From: JANXQG01 sp963709175
GTDB taxonomy: Bacteria; Planctomycetota; Planctomycetia; Pirellulales; Thermoguttaceae
Direction of reading: 5' to 3'
DNA: 64,000 bases
Assembly (NCBI GenBank): GCA_963709175.1
Contig: CAVPVK010000007.1
Span: forward strand, 2,294,001 to 2,358,000
In this document: piece after piece, positions 1-9,366 of the stretch
Layout: every line of letters starts with the position of its first letter
How positions within the stretch are numbered: the first letter of the stretch is position 1
Program-made: the position numbers and the translations under genes
The notes under the pieces: model-generated
Told to the model about the DNA's origin: nothing
The model's input: only the letters and a program-made list of their open reading frames with translations
Databases searched by the model: none

Positions 1-957
1 CAAAGTGGACTGCTCCCCGACGTCGGGACCGCTCGCAACATACTCCAGTCGGCCGGCACTGCAATGGGCGGCCTAACGGGCGTCTACTTGATGTACCAGA
101 TTGGACGGCGCGCCTTCCCCTGGTTGCAAGGCACTTTGGCCGTGGGTGGGCTGGCCACGGGACTCGGCCTGAACTTCGCCAGCGGGTACCTCAACGGCGC
201 CGTGCAATCGTTGCTGGCCGCCGTCTTGGGCTTCACACTGGGACGCGAGCAAGCCCCGGTCAAGACACTTGTCGTGTGCGCGGCTCTGGTGGTCGTCCTG
301 AACGCCGGCAAGGGTGAGTATCGCAAAATCTACTGGTCGCACAAGGGCGCCAGCGTGGCCGCTGCGGACGACGGCGTCGTCGACCGCTTCTCGTTCTGGC
401 TGCGGGCCGGATGGGAATGTTTGGGCCGCGACGATGCTGTGGGCCGTTCCAAAAGCGAGGGAGTGCTGGCCCGCGCCGAGCTGCTCTCCGTGATGGAAAG
501 GGCCGTCACGACCGTGCCCGATCGAAAGCCGTTCCTGGATGGCAGGACCTACCTGCAGTTCTTTCACCTGATTGTGCCCCGCATCTTCTGGCCCGGCAAG
601 CCGCACGGCAACGAACCGACAGAGACCTTGGGCATCTATATCGGCGTGCAGACGCCGCGAGAGATCAACCGCAAGTCGATATCGATGGGCCCCGCTGTTG
701 AGGGATGGCTCAACTTCGGCTGGACCGGCATGGTAATTGCCGGGGCCCTTTTCGGCCTGTTTTTCGGACTGCCCGCCCGAATGTCCATGCGGCTGGTTCC
801 CAGCCAGGCGGGATGGTTAATCGCGGCGATTTTCATGACCTATGCCGGCAACCTTGAGCACACGCTTGCGGAGACAGTCTGTTCACTGTCGAACGTCATG
901 GTGCCCGCCGTGGCGGCGCTGTGGATGATTACCCGCCCCGAGTTGCGGGGGACTTGA
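1..957 (+). CDS. Multi-pass membrane protein, O-antigen/EPS polymerase-like (5' partial)
   Basis: The reading frame is open from the first base, so the N-terminus lies outside the window; 318 residues are visible. At least five hydrophobic stretches are seen (around residues 23-60, 65-80, 85-100, 240-260 and 270-310). A long extracytoplasmic loop contains an Arg-Ile-Phe-Trp-Pro-Gly-Lys-Pro segment and a Gly-rich stretch before the last helices, a layout typical of Wzy-type oligosaccharide repeat-unit polymerases. Such proteins join lipid-linked repeat units on the periplasmic face. It ends 4 bases before a glycosyltransferase and starts a run of co-directional polysaccharide genes, which supports the role. 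Family assignment is by layout and context only; it could be another EPS membrane protein. Confidence 0.5.
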   Translation, partial: QSGLLPDVGTARNILQSAGTAMGGLTGVYLMYQIGRRAFPWLQGTLAVGGLATGLGLNFASGYLNGAVQSLLAAVLGFTLGREQAPVKTLVVCAALVVVLNAGKGEYRKIYWSHKGASVAAADDGVVDRFSFWLRAGWECLGRDDAVGRSKSEGVLARAELLSVMERAVTTVPDRKPFLDGRTYLQFFHLIVPRIFWPGKPHGNEPTETLGIYIGVQTPREINRKSISMGPAVEGWLNFGWTGMVIAGALFGLFFGLPARMSMRLVPSQAGWLIAAIFMTYAGNLEHTLAETVCSLSNVMVPAVAALWMITRPELRGT

Positions 958-961
958 CTCC

Positions 962-2044
962 ATGATCTTTCTATCGCCCGGGATCGGCCCGACTGGCGGA
1001 ATTCAGGTTTCTGCCTGGGAAGCCTGGCGGGCCTTTGCCGACACGCGCGATCGCCGCGCGATCATTTTTGGACAGGACGACACCGGAGAACTGGCACAAG
1101 GTGCGGAGGGACCGATCGTCGCGCAAAACCGCCTTTCCCTGGCGGCGCGGATCGCCGCCCGCCGATGGCCGGACGACTGTGCCTTGTTCTGGCATGTAGG
1201 GCTCTTGAAGCTTCTGCCGCTGCTCCACGGTTTTCGCGGGCGGGTCGTGCTCTTCCTGCACGGCATCGAGGTCTGGCGGAAGCCGAGTTGGCTCACGCGG
1301 TTCCTGCTGGGGCGGGTAAATCACTTTCTTTCCAACAGCCAAACCACCTGGGAGCGGTTCCTGGAGTTCGTCCCCGCTTGCCGCTCGGTCCGACACACCG
1401 TAGTGCACCTGGGGCTGGGTGAGATCGATAAGGGCGAAGCGGCCGTTCCCGATGAGGCGCCCGCGACCGTAATGATCGGCCGGCTGGACGGCGAGGAACA
1501 ATACAGCAAGGGGCATCGCGAGCTGATCACGACCTGGCCCCTGGTTCGGCGCCAGGTGCCCGGCGCCCAGTTGTGGGTGGTGGGCGACGGCAGTTCGAGG
1601 AGGGAACTGGAGTCGCTGGCTCGATCGCAGGGCTTGGTGGATGCTTTTCGCTTTTGCGGCCGGCTGAGCGAAGACGAGAAACGGGCGTTGATCGTTCGCG
1701 CACGGTGCCTGGCGATGCCCAGCCGCGGCGAGGGCTTCGGCCTGGTCTACCTCGAGGCAATGCGGCTGGGCCGTCCCTGCCTGGTGAGCGATTGCGATGC
1801 CGGCCGAGAGGTAGTGAATCCACCGGAAAGCGGACTGGCTGTGGCGCCGGATAATCTCCCGGAAGTTGCCCGGGCGCTTGCCGCGCTGATGACGCTCGAT
1901 GCTCGCTGGCGGCAGTGGTCGCAGGCAGCCCGTTGCCGTTACGACGGCTATTTCACCGCCACTCATTTCCACGAGCGATTGCGGCGGGCGATCGGCCTCG
2001 ACAGGAATGAGTTTCCCTCCGACGCCGTGTCGGTGGAAGAATGA
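962..2044 (+). CDS. Glycosyltransferase family 4
   Basis: This 360-residue protein has the GT-B plan of GT4 enzymes: an N-terminal acceptor domain opening with a glycine-rich segment (Gly-Pro-Thr-Gly-Gly-Ile), then a donor domain with VGDGSSRRELE and the E-x7-E signature in EGFGLVYLEAMRLGRP near residues 257-272. It should transfer a nucleotide-activated sugar to a growing lipid-linked oligosaccharide on the cytoplasmic side. It starts 4 bases after the membrane protein and ends 9 bases before asnB, so it is probably translated from the same message. Donor and acceptor cannot be told from sequence. Confidence 0.85.
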   Translation: MIFLSPGIGPTGGIQVSAWEAWRAFADTRDRRAIIFGQDDTGELAQGAEGPIVAQNRLSLAARIAARRWPDDCALFWHVGLLKLLPLLHGFRGRVVLFLHGIEVWRKPSWLTRFLLGRVNHFLSNSQTTWERFLEFVPACRSVRHTVVHLGLGEIDKGEAAVPDEAPATVMIGRLDGEEQYSKGHRELITTWPLVRRQVPGAQLWVVGDGSSRRELESLARSQGLVDAFRFCGRLSEDEKRALIVRARCLAMPSRGEGFGLVYLEAMRLGRPCLVSDCDAGREVVNPPESGLAVAPDNLPEVARALAALMTLDARWRQWSQAARCRYDGYFTATHFHERLRRAIGLDRNEFPSDAVSVEE

Positions 2045-2053
2045 CTGAGAACT

Positions 2054-3949
2054 ATGTGCGGCATCGCAGGCATCCTAAGTAGAGACGGCGCGGAGGTCCG
2101 CGCGGCGCTTGACCAGGTCGTCGCCGCCCAGGCGCACCGCGGGCCTGATTCCTGCGGCGCCGAGCTCCGTGCCTTCGGACGGGATTGGCTGGGGCTCGGC
2201 CACCGGCGGCTGTCGATTCTCGACCTTTCGCCCTTGGGGCATCAACCGATGACCCACGCACGCACCGGCTGCACGGTCGTTTTCAACGGCGAGATCTTTA
2301 ACTATTGCCGGCTCCGCGCCGAGCTGGAGGCCGAGGGCGAAGTCTTCCGCAGCAACAGCGACACCGAGGTCTTGGTCGCCGGCATCGGGCGACACGGGCC
2401 CGACTACATTCGGCGGCTGGAGGGCATGTATGCTTTCGCGCTGTTCGACCCGCGAGGCCCGTCGCTCCTGCTCGCCCGGGACCCGATGGGGATCAAGCCC
2501 CTTTACCTGGCGGAGCAGTCCGACCGGCTCGTTTTTGCCAGCGAGGTCCGCGCCATCTTGGCGTCCGGGCTGGTTCGGCCAGCGATCTCCAGGGCAGGGG
2601 TGGCGGGATTGCTGGCCTACGGCGCCCTGCAGCAGCCGCTGACGATCGTCGAGCCGATCCGCATGCTGCCGGCGGGGGCATGGCAGTCGATTGAATACTC
2701 GGGCGGCGGTTTCCGTGTGCGGCCGCCGCATGTCTGGTGGCGATTGCCTGACCCGGCCGCCGCGCCGGAAGAGGAACAGGTCGTCGCCCGGACCCGCCAG
2801 CTTCTCGACGAGGCGGTCCGCGACCACCTGGTCAGCGACGTGCCGGTGGGCGTGTTCCTTTCGGCTGGGCTGGACAGTTCCACCATTGCAGGCCTGGCGG
2901 CCCGGCACAGCCGCGATGTTCGCACGTTTACTGTTGGGTTCGGCGAGGAGCACGCCGATTTCGACGAACTGGAAGCCGCGGCCGCCACAGCCCGGCGATT
3001 CGGCCTCTGCCACATGGCGATTCGCCTCGGCAATCGGGCCGCCGAGGAGGCTGGGGAGAAGTGGCTGGCCCACAGCGATCAGCCCTCGATGGACGGCCTG
3101 AACACGTTCGTGATCTCCCAAGCGGTGAGGGAGCATGGCATCAAGGTCGCCTTGTGCGGATTGGGGGCTGACGAGCTCTTTGGCGGATATGCCACGTTCG
3201 CCGATGTGCCACGGATCATGGGACTCTCGCGGTGTCTTGCGTGGATGCCGTCGGCAGGGCGACGGGCGATCGCGGGCCTGCTCTCGTTGGGAAGATCGCC
3301 CGTGGTCCAAGGCAAGTTGGGCGACATGTTGGGCTGGTGCGACGTGGTATCGCTGGCCCTGCAAAGACGGCGGTTGCTGAATGATCGGCAGCTCAACGCA
3401 CTGGGCTTGTCGGCAGAGAACCTCGGACTTACGCCCAAATTCCTGCCGCCGGAGGCTGAGGCCTGGCTGCCCCCACCGGACTCCGATCCCGGCTGGGCGA
3501 TTTCCGCGATCGAATCGCGATTCTACCAGGGCAACATGCTGCTGCGGGATTCCGACGCCAACGCCATGGCCCATTCGCTGGAAATCCGCGTCCCTTTCCT
3601 CGACCAGCGGCTGGTGACCTGGATGCACAGTTTGCCGGGGAACATTCGTTTTCCGCGAAACTGCCCGCCCAAGCAACTGCTCCGCCGGTCGGTCGAGGGG
3701 CTTCTGCCCAAAGAGCTGCTCGATCGGCCGAAGACGGGCTTTGTCTTGCCGTTGCGACGATGGATGCTGGGACCGCTACGATACATCTGCGAGCAAGGAA
3801 TCTCGGCATTGAAACAGTCCGGGCTGGTGCGGGCCGCGGCGGTCGATGGCGTGTGGAACGCCTTTCTGGCGGCTCCGGAAAGCCAGGTATGGAGCCGGGC
3901 CCTCGTGCTGGCCTCGTTGGGAGACTATCTGGTGCGGCAGGGAATATAA
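2054..3949 (+). CDS. asnB: Asparagine synthetase (glutamine-hydrolysing)-type amidotransferase
   Basis: The 631-residue protein begins MCGIAG, giving the N-terminal nucleophile Cys2 of class II glutamine amidotransferases, with the conserved RGPDS and GEIFNY segments following. The C-terminal half carries the ATP-pyrophosphatase loop as LSAGLDSST near residue 272 and further synthetase motifs (LCGLGADELFGGY; LEIRVPFLDQRLV). Glutamine is hydrolysed and ammonia is channelled to an adenylated aspartate or related carboxylate. AsnB paralogues are common inside exopolysaccharide clusters, where the substrate may be a sugar acid or peptide instead of aspartate. The stop codon overlaps the next start (TAATG), indicating translational coupling. 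Confidence 0.9.
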   Translation: MCGIAGILSRDGAEVRAALDQVVAAQAHRGPDSCGAELRAFGRDWLGLGHRRLSILDLSPLGHQPMTHARTGCTVVFNGEIFNYCRLRAELEAEGEVFRSNSDTEVLVAGIGRHGPDYIRRLEGMYAFALFDPRGPSLLLARDPMGIKPLYLAEQSDRLVFASEVRAILASGLVRPAISRAGVAGLLAYGALQQPLTIVEPIRMLPAGAWQSIEYSGGGFRVRPPHVWWRLPDPAAAPEEEQVVARTRQLLDEAVRDHLVSDVPVGVFLSAGLDSSTIAGLAARHSRDVRTFTVGFGEEHADFDELEAAAATARRFGLCHMAIRLGNRAAEEAGEKWLAHSDQPSMDGLNTFVISQAVREHGIKVALCGLGADELFGGYATFADVPRIMGLSRCLAWMPSAGRRAIAGLLSLGRSPVVQGKLGDMLGWCDVVSLALQRRRLLNDRQLNALGLSAENLGLTPKFLPPEAEAWLPPPDSDPGWAISAIESRFYQGNMLLRDSDANAMAHSLEIRVPFLDQRLVTWMHSLPGNIRFPRNCPPKQLLRRSVEGLLPKELLDRPKTGFVLPLRRWMLGPLRYICEQGISALKQSGLVRAAAVDGVWNAFLAAPESQVWSRALVLASLGDYLVRQGI

Positions 3950-5111
3950 TGCGCGTCCTTCATGTGATCCCGTCGCTCTCGCTGGCCCACGGAGGCCCCA
4001 GCGTGGTCCTGCCTGTCATGGAGCGTGCCTTGACGGCGGCCGGGGTCGAGGTGGAAACCGCCACGACGGACGACGACGGACCGGGTCGGCGCATTGACCG
4101 TGAGGCGGGCAAGGGCCTCGCTGAGAACGGTGTGACACGGTGGTACTTTCCCAAACAAACCGAGTTCTACAAGTTCTCGTTCCCCTTCTGGCGATGGCTG
4201 CGGCGAGACGTGGGACGATTTGACGCAATCCATATCCATGCCGTTTTTTCCTTTTCCTCCGTAGCCGCGGCCTGGGCCGCGCGGCGGGCCGATATTCCCT
4301 ACATCATCCGCCCGCTGGGCGTGCTGAATCGCTACGGGATGACGCAGCGGCGGGCGCTACTTAAGCGGATTTCGCTTCGCGCCATCGAAGGGCCGATCTT
4401 GCGCGCGCGGCGGCCGTCCACTTCACCAGCCGGGAGGAGCAAAACGAGGCCGAGGCCCTCAAGTGGCCCTTCCGATCGGTGGTCATCCCCCATGGATTGG
4501 AGTCACCCGCTCCGGAGACCGCCGACTCGTTCCTGGCGATGTTCCCCGCGCTGCGGGACCGGCGGCGGCTCTTGTTTCTCTCGCGTATCGATCCGAAGAA
4601 AAACATCGAGTGCCTGCTGGCAGCCTTCGCCGAGGTTCGCAAGGAATGTGCCGATCTGGCGCTGGTCGTCTGCGGTGAGGGAAAGACGGAATATACGGCC
4701 CGCTTGCGGAACGCGGCGCAGGGACTGGGCATTGCCGATGCCGTCGTCTGGGCCGGCAATGTGTCGGGCCAGATCAAGCAGTCAGCGCTGGCCGCCGCCC
4801 ATCTCTTCGTCCTTCCTTCGCTCTCCGAGAATTTCGGCATTGCCGCGGTCGAGGCCCTCTTTGCCGGGCTGCCGAGCGTGCTTTCCCACGGTGTGGCGAT
4901 CGCCGCCGACGTCGCCGCCGCAGGCGCGGGGGTCGCAGTCGAGGCCACGCCCGACGCGGTGGTCGAAGGCATCCGTTGGCTGTTAAACGACGAGTCGCGC
5001 CGCACCGCAGCCGCATGTTGCGCCCGCAAGTTGGCCACCGCCCGGTATTCGGCCGCAGCGATGGGCACGGCCTTAGTCCGCCTCTATGAAGACATTGCCC
5101 GCCACACTTGA
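3949..5111 (+). CDS. Glycosyltransferase family 4, one frameshift
   Basis: The start ATG overlaps the asnB stop. The first ~150 residues (MRVLHVIPSLSLAHGGPS, with a His-Ile-His-Ala segment and an IIRPLGVLNRYG segment) are a GT4 N-domain; the C-domain (SRIDPKKNIECLL, then LPSLSENFGIAAVEALFAG with the E-x7-E motif) continues in a different frame. The two halves join with a one-base shift at about 4400-4410, inside an alternating GC run (gcgcgcgcgg), after which the frame reads AAVHFTSREEQNEAEAL. Both halves are otherwise intact, so a lost base in the consensus is more likely than decay. It belongs to the polysaccharide operon, and its end overlaps the next gene by 26 bases. Confidence 0.8.
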
Positions 5112-5646
5112 TATCGCCGCGAACCGCCAAGCGCGGAAGTGGACCCGCCATGAGCAAGTTGGCAGGGCGTTTTGGGGTATGGCGCAACCGTTATTCCGCC
5201 ATAGCCCGACGATTTGCTGAGAATGGCGGCGGCTGTTGCTGAGATGGTTCGGAGCACGGATAGGAAGCGACGTTCGCATTCATCCCTTCGTGCAGATCGC
5301 GATTCCTTGGAATCTTGAGATCGGGAACTGGTCGTCCGTAGGCTTCGACGCGGTGATCTACAGTCTCGGCACGGTGCGGATCGGCCGCCGCGCGACCATA
5401 TCGCAGAGGGCCCACCTTTGCGCGGGGACCCACGATTTTCGCGACCCGGCCATGCCTCTGTTGAAACTCCCGATAAGCATCGGCGACGACGCTTGGATCT
5501 GCGCCGACGCCTTCGTCGGGCCGGGGGTCGAAGTTGGGCCGGGGGCCATCGTGGGGGCCCGAGCGGTGGTCGTCAAGAACGTGGAGGCGTGGTCGATCGT
5601 GGCCGGCAACCCGGCTCGTAAAGTCGGCAAGAGAACCCTGAGTTAA
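5086..5646 (+). CDS. WcaF-like hexapeptide-repeat acetyltransferase with an internal TGA
   Basis: The region from 5221 reads GARIGSDVRIHPFV, then left-handed beta-helix hexapeptide repeats and an AGNPARKVGKR end, matching colanic-acid acetyltransferase WcaF relatives that O-acetylate a sugar using acetyl-CoA. The same frame continues upstream of a TGA at 5218-5220 with a typical family N-terminus (RKWTRHEQVGRAFWGMAQP) back to an ATG at 5086 that overlaps the preceding glycosyltransferase. Relatives usually have an aromatic residue at the stop position, so TGA probably replaces a Trp codon (TGG), by mutation or base-call error. If the stop is real, only a truncated protein from TTG 5236 could be made, lacking about 50 residues. 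Confidence 0.7.
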
Positions 5647-5652
5647 CGTGCA

Positions 5653-6483
5653 ATGAGCATAAGCCTATCGGCTGTCGTCATCGCCAAGAATGAGGCGGCG
5701 AACATCGCGCACTGCCTCAAATCGCTGGCCGAGTGCGACGACGTGCTGCTTCTCGACGACTACTCGAGCGACGACACGCCGGCCATCGCGCGGTCGTTGG
5801 GGGTACGGGTCGCGCAGAATCACTTCGAGAGTTTTGCCTGCCAGCGGAATTGGGCCCTCGACTGCGGCGACTTGCGCCACGATTGGGCGCTGATGCTCGA
5901 TGCCGACGAAGCACTGACGCCTGCCGCCCTGACGGCAATCTCGGTGGCGATAAGAACTGCGCCGCCGTCGGCCGCGGCGTACTTGCTCTGCCGCCGAAAC
6001 TGGTTTTCTGGCCAGTTCCTCCGCTACGCCGACGGATTTCCCGTCTGGATCATGCACCTGGTGCGGCGCGGCCGCGCCCGCTTCGTCGACTCCGGACATG
6101 GTGAGGTGCCCCTGCCGCCCGTTGACGGCAACGTGGCACGAATCAACGAGCCATTCCTGCACTACCCGTTCAGCCATGGACTAAGCCAATGGGTGGAACG
6201 GCACAACGCCTATTCCACTCGTGAGGCTTTGTTGGAGCACCACCATGGCGCGAAGCAGTGCTGGTGCGACGTCTTTGACCGCGACGGGCCGCGGCGAAGG
6301 CGAGCTCTGCGCAATCTAGCCCGAGGGGCGCCCCTGCGGCCGTTGCTGCGGTTTTGCTACCACTACTTCTGGAAATGGGGATTCATTGACGGAAGGGCCG
6401 GTTTAGGTTACAGCTACTTGATGGCCGCGTACGAAGCATTTATCTTGCTGAAGCAGCGTGAGCTGGAAACGGCCGCCGAATAA
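5653..6483 (+). CDS. Glycosyltransferase family 2 (LPS-core glucosyltransferase type)
   Basis: The 276-residue protein has the GT-A start LSAVVIAKNEAANI, the DDYSSDDT nucleotide-binding stretch, and a metal-binding DADEAL near residue 82, followed by CRRNWFSGQ and a C-terminal hydrophobic helix. This matches the WaaE/KdtX-like GT2 subgroup, which adds a hexose to lipopolysaccharide or exopolysaccharide. It lies 6 bases after the acetyltransferase and is the last clear member of the polysaccharide cluster. The ATG at 5653 is the first in frame after the preceding stop. Confidence 0.85.
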   Translation: MSISLSAVVIAKNEAANIAHCLKSLAECDDVLLLDDYSSDDTPAIARSLGVRVAQNHFESFACQRNWALDCGDLRHDWALMLDADEALTPAALTAISVAIRTAPPSAAAYLLCRRNWFSGQFLRYADGFPVWIMHLVRRGRARFVDSGHGEVPLPPVDGNVARINEPFLHYPFSHGLSQWVERHNAYSTREALLEHHHGAKQCWCDVFDRDGPRRRRALRNLARGAPLRPLLRFCYHYFWKWGFIDGRAGLGYSYLMAAYEAFILLKQRELETAAE

Positions 6484-6535
6484 TAAGTCGAACCGGTCGA
6501 ACTTCAATTTGCAATTTGCCTCATTGGAAAGCGCC

Positions 6536-7527
6536 GTGGACACGAGCACCAACGTCATGACCGGCTGTCAGCGTGTGGTTCGGGCCATCGAGATGCGGGA
6601 CCCCGACCGAATTCCCGTCGTCTTCTGGAATCGGGATCAAGCCCGCGGCGACGTGATGCTCTACCACCTCTCGCTCGGAGTGCCGGGCGATGGTTCGGTC
6701 AACGCCTGGGACTGGTCGGTCAACGAATGGGGCTACGTGCTGGAGAAGCTCGGTGACGGGACGATGGGGCATCCGCTCGCGGCAGTCTACCGCCAACCGC
6801 CCCGGGCTGCGGAGATCCGCGTGCCGGCCCTGCGGGAAGCGGAGCGGATGTCGGCCCTGCCCGCCTTCACCGCGGCCTGCGGCAACCGCTACCGCCTGGC
6901 GAGCCTCGATCTCAGCGGCTTTACCGTCTACACGCTGCTGCGCGGCTTTGCCGACGCCATGCAGGATTTCCTCCTCGACGAGGACGCATTTGCGGTCCTC
7001 ATGGATCGGATCCTGGACTTCGAGTGTGAACTCATCCGGATCGCGGCCCGGCACGGTTTTCACGGCATCCATTTTGCCGACGACTGGGGCACGCAATCCG
7101 GGCTGATGGTTTCACCCGCGCTGTGGCGGCGGCTGTTCAAGCCGCGCTACGCCCGGCAGTTCGCCCTGGCTCACGAGTTGGGGCTCCATGTCTGGTATCA
7201 CTGTTGCGGCGAGTTCCTCGCCGATCATGGAGGATTTCCACGAGATCGGGGTGGACGTGCTCAACATCGCCCAGCCCAACGTGAACGACATGGCCGAGGT
7301 GGGGCGTCGCTTGCGGGGGCGGCAGTGCTTCATGGTGCCGATCAGCTACCAGACGGTATCGATCCAAGGCACGCCGGCAGGAGATCTATGCCGAGGCGCG
7401 ACGGCTCTACGATTGCCTGGCGGGGCCCGCTGGCGGGTTCATTGGCTATGTCGAGGAGTACCACGTGATGGGCATGTCGGAGGATAACTACCGCGCCTGC
7501 GGGGAAGCGTTCGACCGGCTCAACTGA
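6536..7527 (+). CDS. Uroporphyrinogen decarboxylase-family protein, two frameshifts
   Basis: The translation shows the family's (beta/alpha)8 layout: an N-terminal RDPDRIPVVFWNRDQ, a middle HGFHGIHFADDWGTQSGLM and a later LHVWYHCCGE strand. The frame shifts at about 7218 (one extra base in ttcctcgccg), continues as MEDFHEIGVDVLNIAQPN, shifts again at about 7380, and ends as an EEYHVMGMSEDNYRACGEA tail at 7525-7527. The family includes HemE and corrinoid/cobamide methyltransferases; distance from housekeeping HemE and the context point to the second type, but the substrate is unknown. GTG 6536 with ggaa upstream is the chosen start; ATG 6557 is possible. It overlaps convergent aspS by 8 bases. 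Two shifts could mean decay or consensus errors. Confidence 0.65.
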
Positions 7528-9286
7528 TTTTGATATTCAACTCGCGCAACTGTTTTGCGTCGACCTCGCCCGGGGCGCCGGTCATAAGGTCGGTCGCGCG
7601 TTGCGTCTTGGGGAAGGCGATGGCGTCGCGGATATTCTCCAGCTTGCCGAAGAGCATTACCACGCGGTCGATGCCCAGGGCAATGCCTCCATGCGGCGGG
7701 GCGCCGAACTGCAGGGCGTCCAAAAGGAAGCCGAACCGCTCGCGGGCCATTTCCGGTTCGATGCCCAACAGCCCGAAGACCTGCTGCTGAACTTGCTGGT
7801 CATGGATACGGATGGTGCCGCCGCCGGCCTCGTAACCGTTGATCACAAGGTCGTAGGCCACCGCCCGGCACTTCCCCGGATCGGTCGCCAGCATGGCCAG
7901 GTCCTGCGGCCGCGGCGAAGTAAAGGGATGGTGCATGGCCGCCCAACCGCCCTCCTCTTCGTCGTAGGCGAACATGGGAAACTCCACGACCCACGAGAAA
8001 TTCATCTCGTTGGGATCGTATAGCTTCAGGTCGACCCCGAAACGCTTCCGCAGGGCGTAGAGGGCCTTGCAGGTGACCTCGAACTTGTCCGCCACGAAAA
8101 CCAGAAAGTCACCCGGTGCGGCCCCCATCCGTTGGCCGATCTTGGCCAGCAAGTCCGGGCTGAAGTTCTTGGCAATCGGCGAGGCCAGTCCACCCCCCTC
8201 TTCGACCTTGAACCAGGCCAACCCCTTGGCCCCGAAGTTCTCAACGATGAAGGCCGTCAGTTCGTCGATGTCCTTCCGCGAATAGCGGGTGGCTGCCCCT
8301 TTGACGTTCAGCCCGCGGACCCGATTGCCGCCCTGAGCCACCTCGCGGAAGACGCGGAACTCGGCCTCGGCGGCCAGGTCGGTGATGTCGGTGATCTCCA
8401 ACCCGAAGCGCAGGTCCGGGGCATCGTGCCCGAAGCGCTCCATCGCCTCGTCGTAGGTCATCCGCGGCAACGGCAGCTTGAGATCCAGGCCGAGGATCTG
8501 CTTCGCCAAACGAGCCATCAGCCCGTCGATCACGCCGATGATGTCGTCGGCGGTGACGAATGACATTTCTAGGTCCAACTGCGTGAACTCCGGCTGGCGG
8601 TCGGCCCGCAAGTCCTCGTCGCGAAAGCAACGGGCGACCTGGATATAACGGTCATAGCCGGCGACCATGAGGATCTGTTTGTAGAGCTGAGGCGACTGGG
8701 GGAGGGCATAAAAGTGCCCCTGCACAACGCGGCTGGGCACGAGGTAATCTCGGGCACCTTCCGGCGTGCTTCTCCCCAGCATTGGGGTCTCGACCTCGAT
8801 GAAGCGCTGCTCGTCGAAGTAATCCCGCATCGACTTGATGATACGGTGCCGCAACAGCAGCGTCTGCTGCATCTTCTGCCGTCGCAAGTCGATATAGCGA
8901 TACTTCAGCCGCAGGTCTTCGCCGGGCAGATCAGGGCTGCCGGGCTGGAAGGGCGGCGGAGCGCTCTTATTGAGGATTTCCACATGGCGAACCCGCAGTT
9001 CGATCTGGCCCGTCTCCAATTTCGGATTGACTGTGCCCTCCGGCCGACTTGCGACATCGCCGCGAACCAGGATTACGTCCTCCGCGCGGAGGGCCTTCGA
9101 TTGCTTGAGTGTTTCGTCGCCGCGTTCGGGCGTGAAAACCGCCTGCGTCTTTCCATAGCGGTCGCGAAGATCGACGAATACGACGCCGCCCTGGTCCCGG
9201 TAGGTATCGACCCAACCGCAAAGGACGACCTGTTGGCCGACATGTTCCGCGCGAAGTTCGCCGCAAGTATGAGTCCGCAACAAAGT
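7520..9286 (-). CDS. aspS: Aspartyl-tRNA synthetase
   Basis: About 588 residues, the length of bacterial AspRS (about 590). The start LLRTHTCGELRAEHVGQQV is the OB-fold anticodon-binding domain. Class II motifs follow: motif 2 in RCFRDEDLRADRQPEFTQLD and motif 3 in GIALGIDRVVMLFG, with the bacterial GAD insertion between them. It charges tRNA-Asp, and possibly tRNA-Asn if the organism uses the transamidation route. No ATG precedes the conserved start; the likely initiators are the two adjacent TTG codons at 9286 and 9283 preceded by aaggga. It lies about 80 bases downstream of miaA on the same strand, so co-transcription is likely. Confidence 0.95.
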   Translation of the reverse strand, partial: TLLRTHTCGELRAEHVGQQVVLCGWVDTYRDQGGVVFVDLRDRYGKTQAVFTPERGDETLKQSKALRAEDVILVRGDVASRPEGTVNPKLETGQIELRVRHVEILNKSAPPPFQPGSPDLPGEDLRLKYRYIDLRRQKMQQTLLLRHRIIKSMRDYFDEQRFIEVETPMLGRSTPEGARDYLVPSRVVQGHFYALPQSPQLYKQILMVAGYDRYIQVARCFRDEDLRADRQPEFTQLDLEMSFVTADDIIGVIDGLMARLAKQILGLDLKLPLPRMTYDEAMERFGHDAPDLRFGLEITDITDLAAEAEFRVFREVAQGGNRVRGLNVKGAATRYSRKDIDELTAFIVENFGAKGLAWFKVEEGGGLASPIAKNFSPDLLAKIGQRMGAAPGDFLVFVADKFEVTCKALYALRKRFGVDLKLYDPNEMNFSWVVEFPMFAYDEEEGGWAAMHHPFTSPRPQDLAMLATDPGKCRAVAYDLVINGYEAGGGTIRIHDQQVQQQVFGLLGIEPEMARERFGFLLDALQFGAPPHGGIALGIDRVVMLFGKLENIRDAIAFPKTQRATDLMTGAPGEVDAKQLRELNIKIS

Positions 9287-9366
9287 AGAAAATCCCTTCA
9301 AACAATGATTGCCGATTCGCCTAGCCCTTTTGGGGGTTGAAGACGCTTTTGTCAGAATTTTTAATT

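Noticed and set aside
5218..5220. TGA as a sense codon across the genome
   Set aside because: Many genes in the window end at TGA in normal positions, so a general recoding is excluded.
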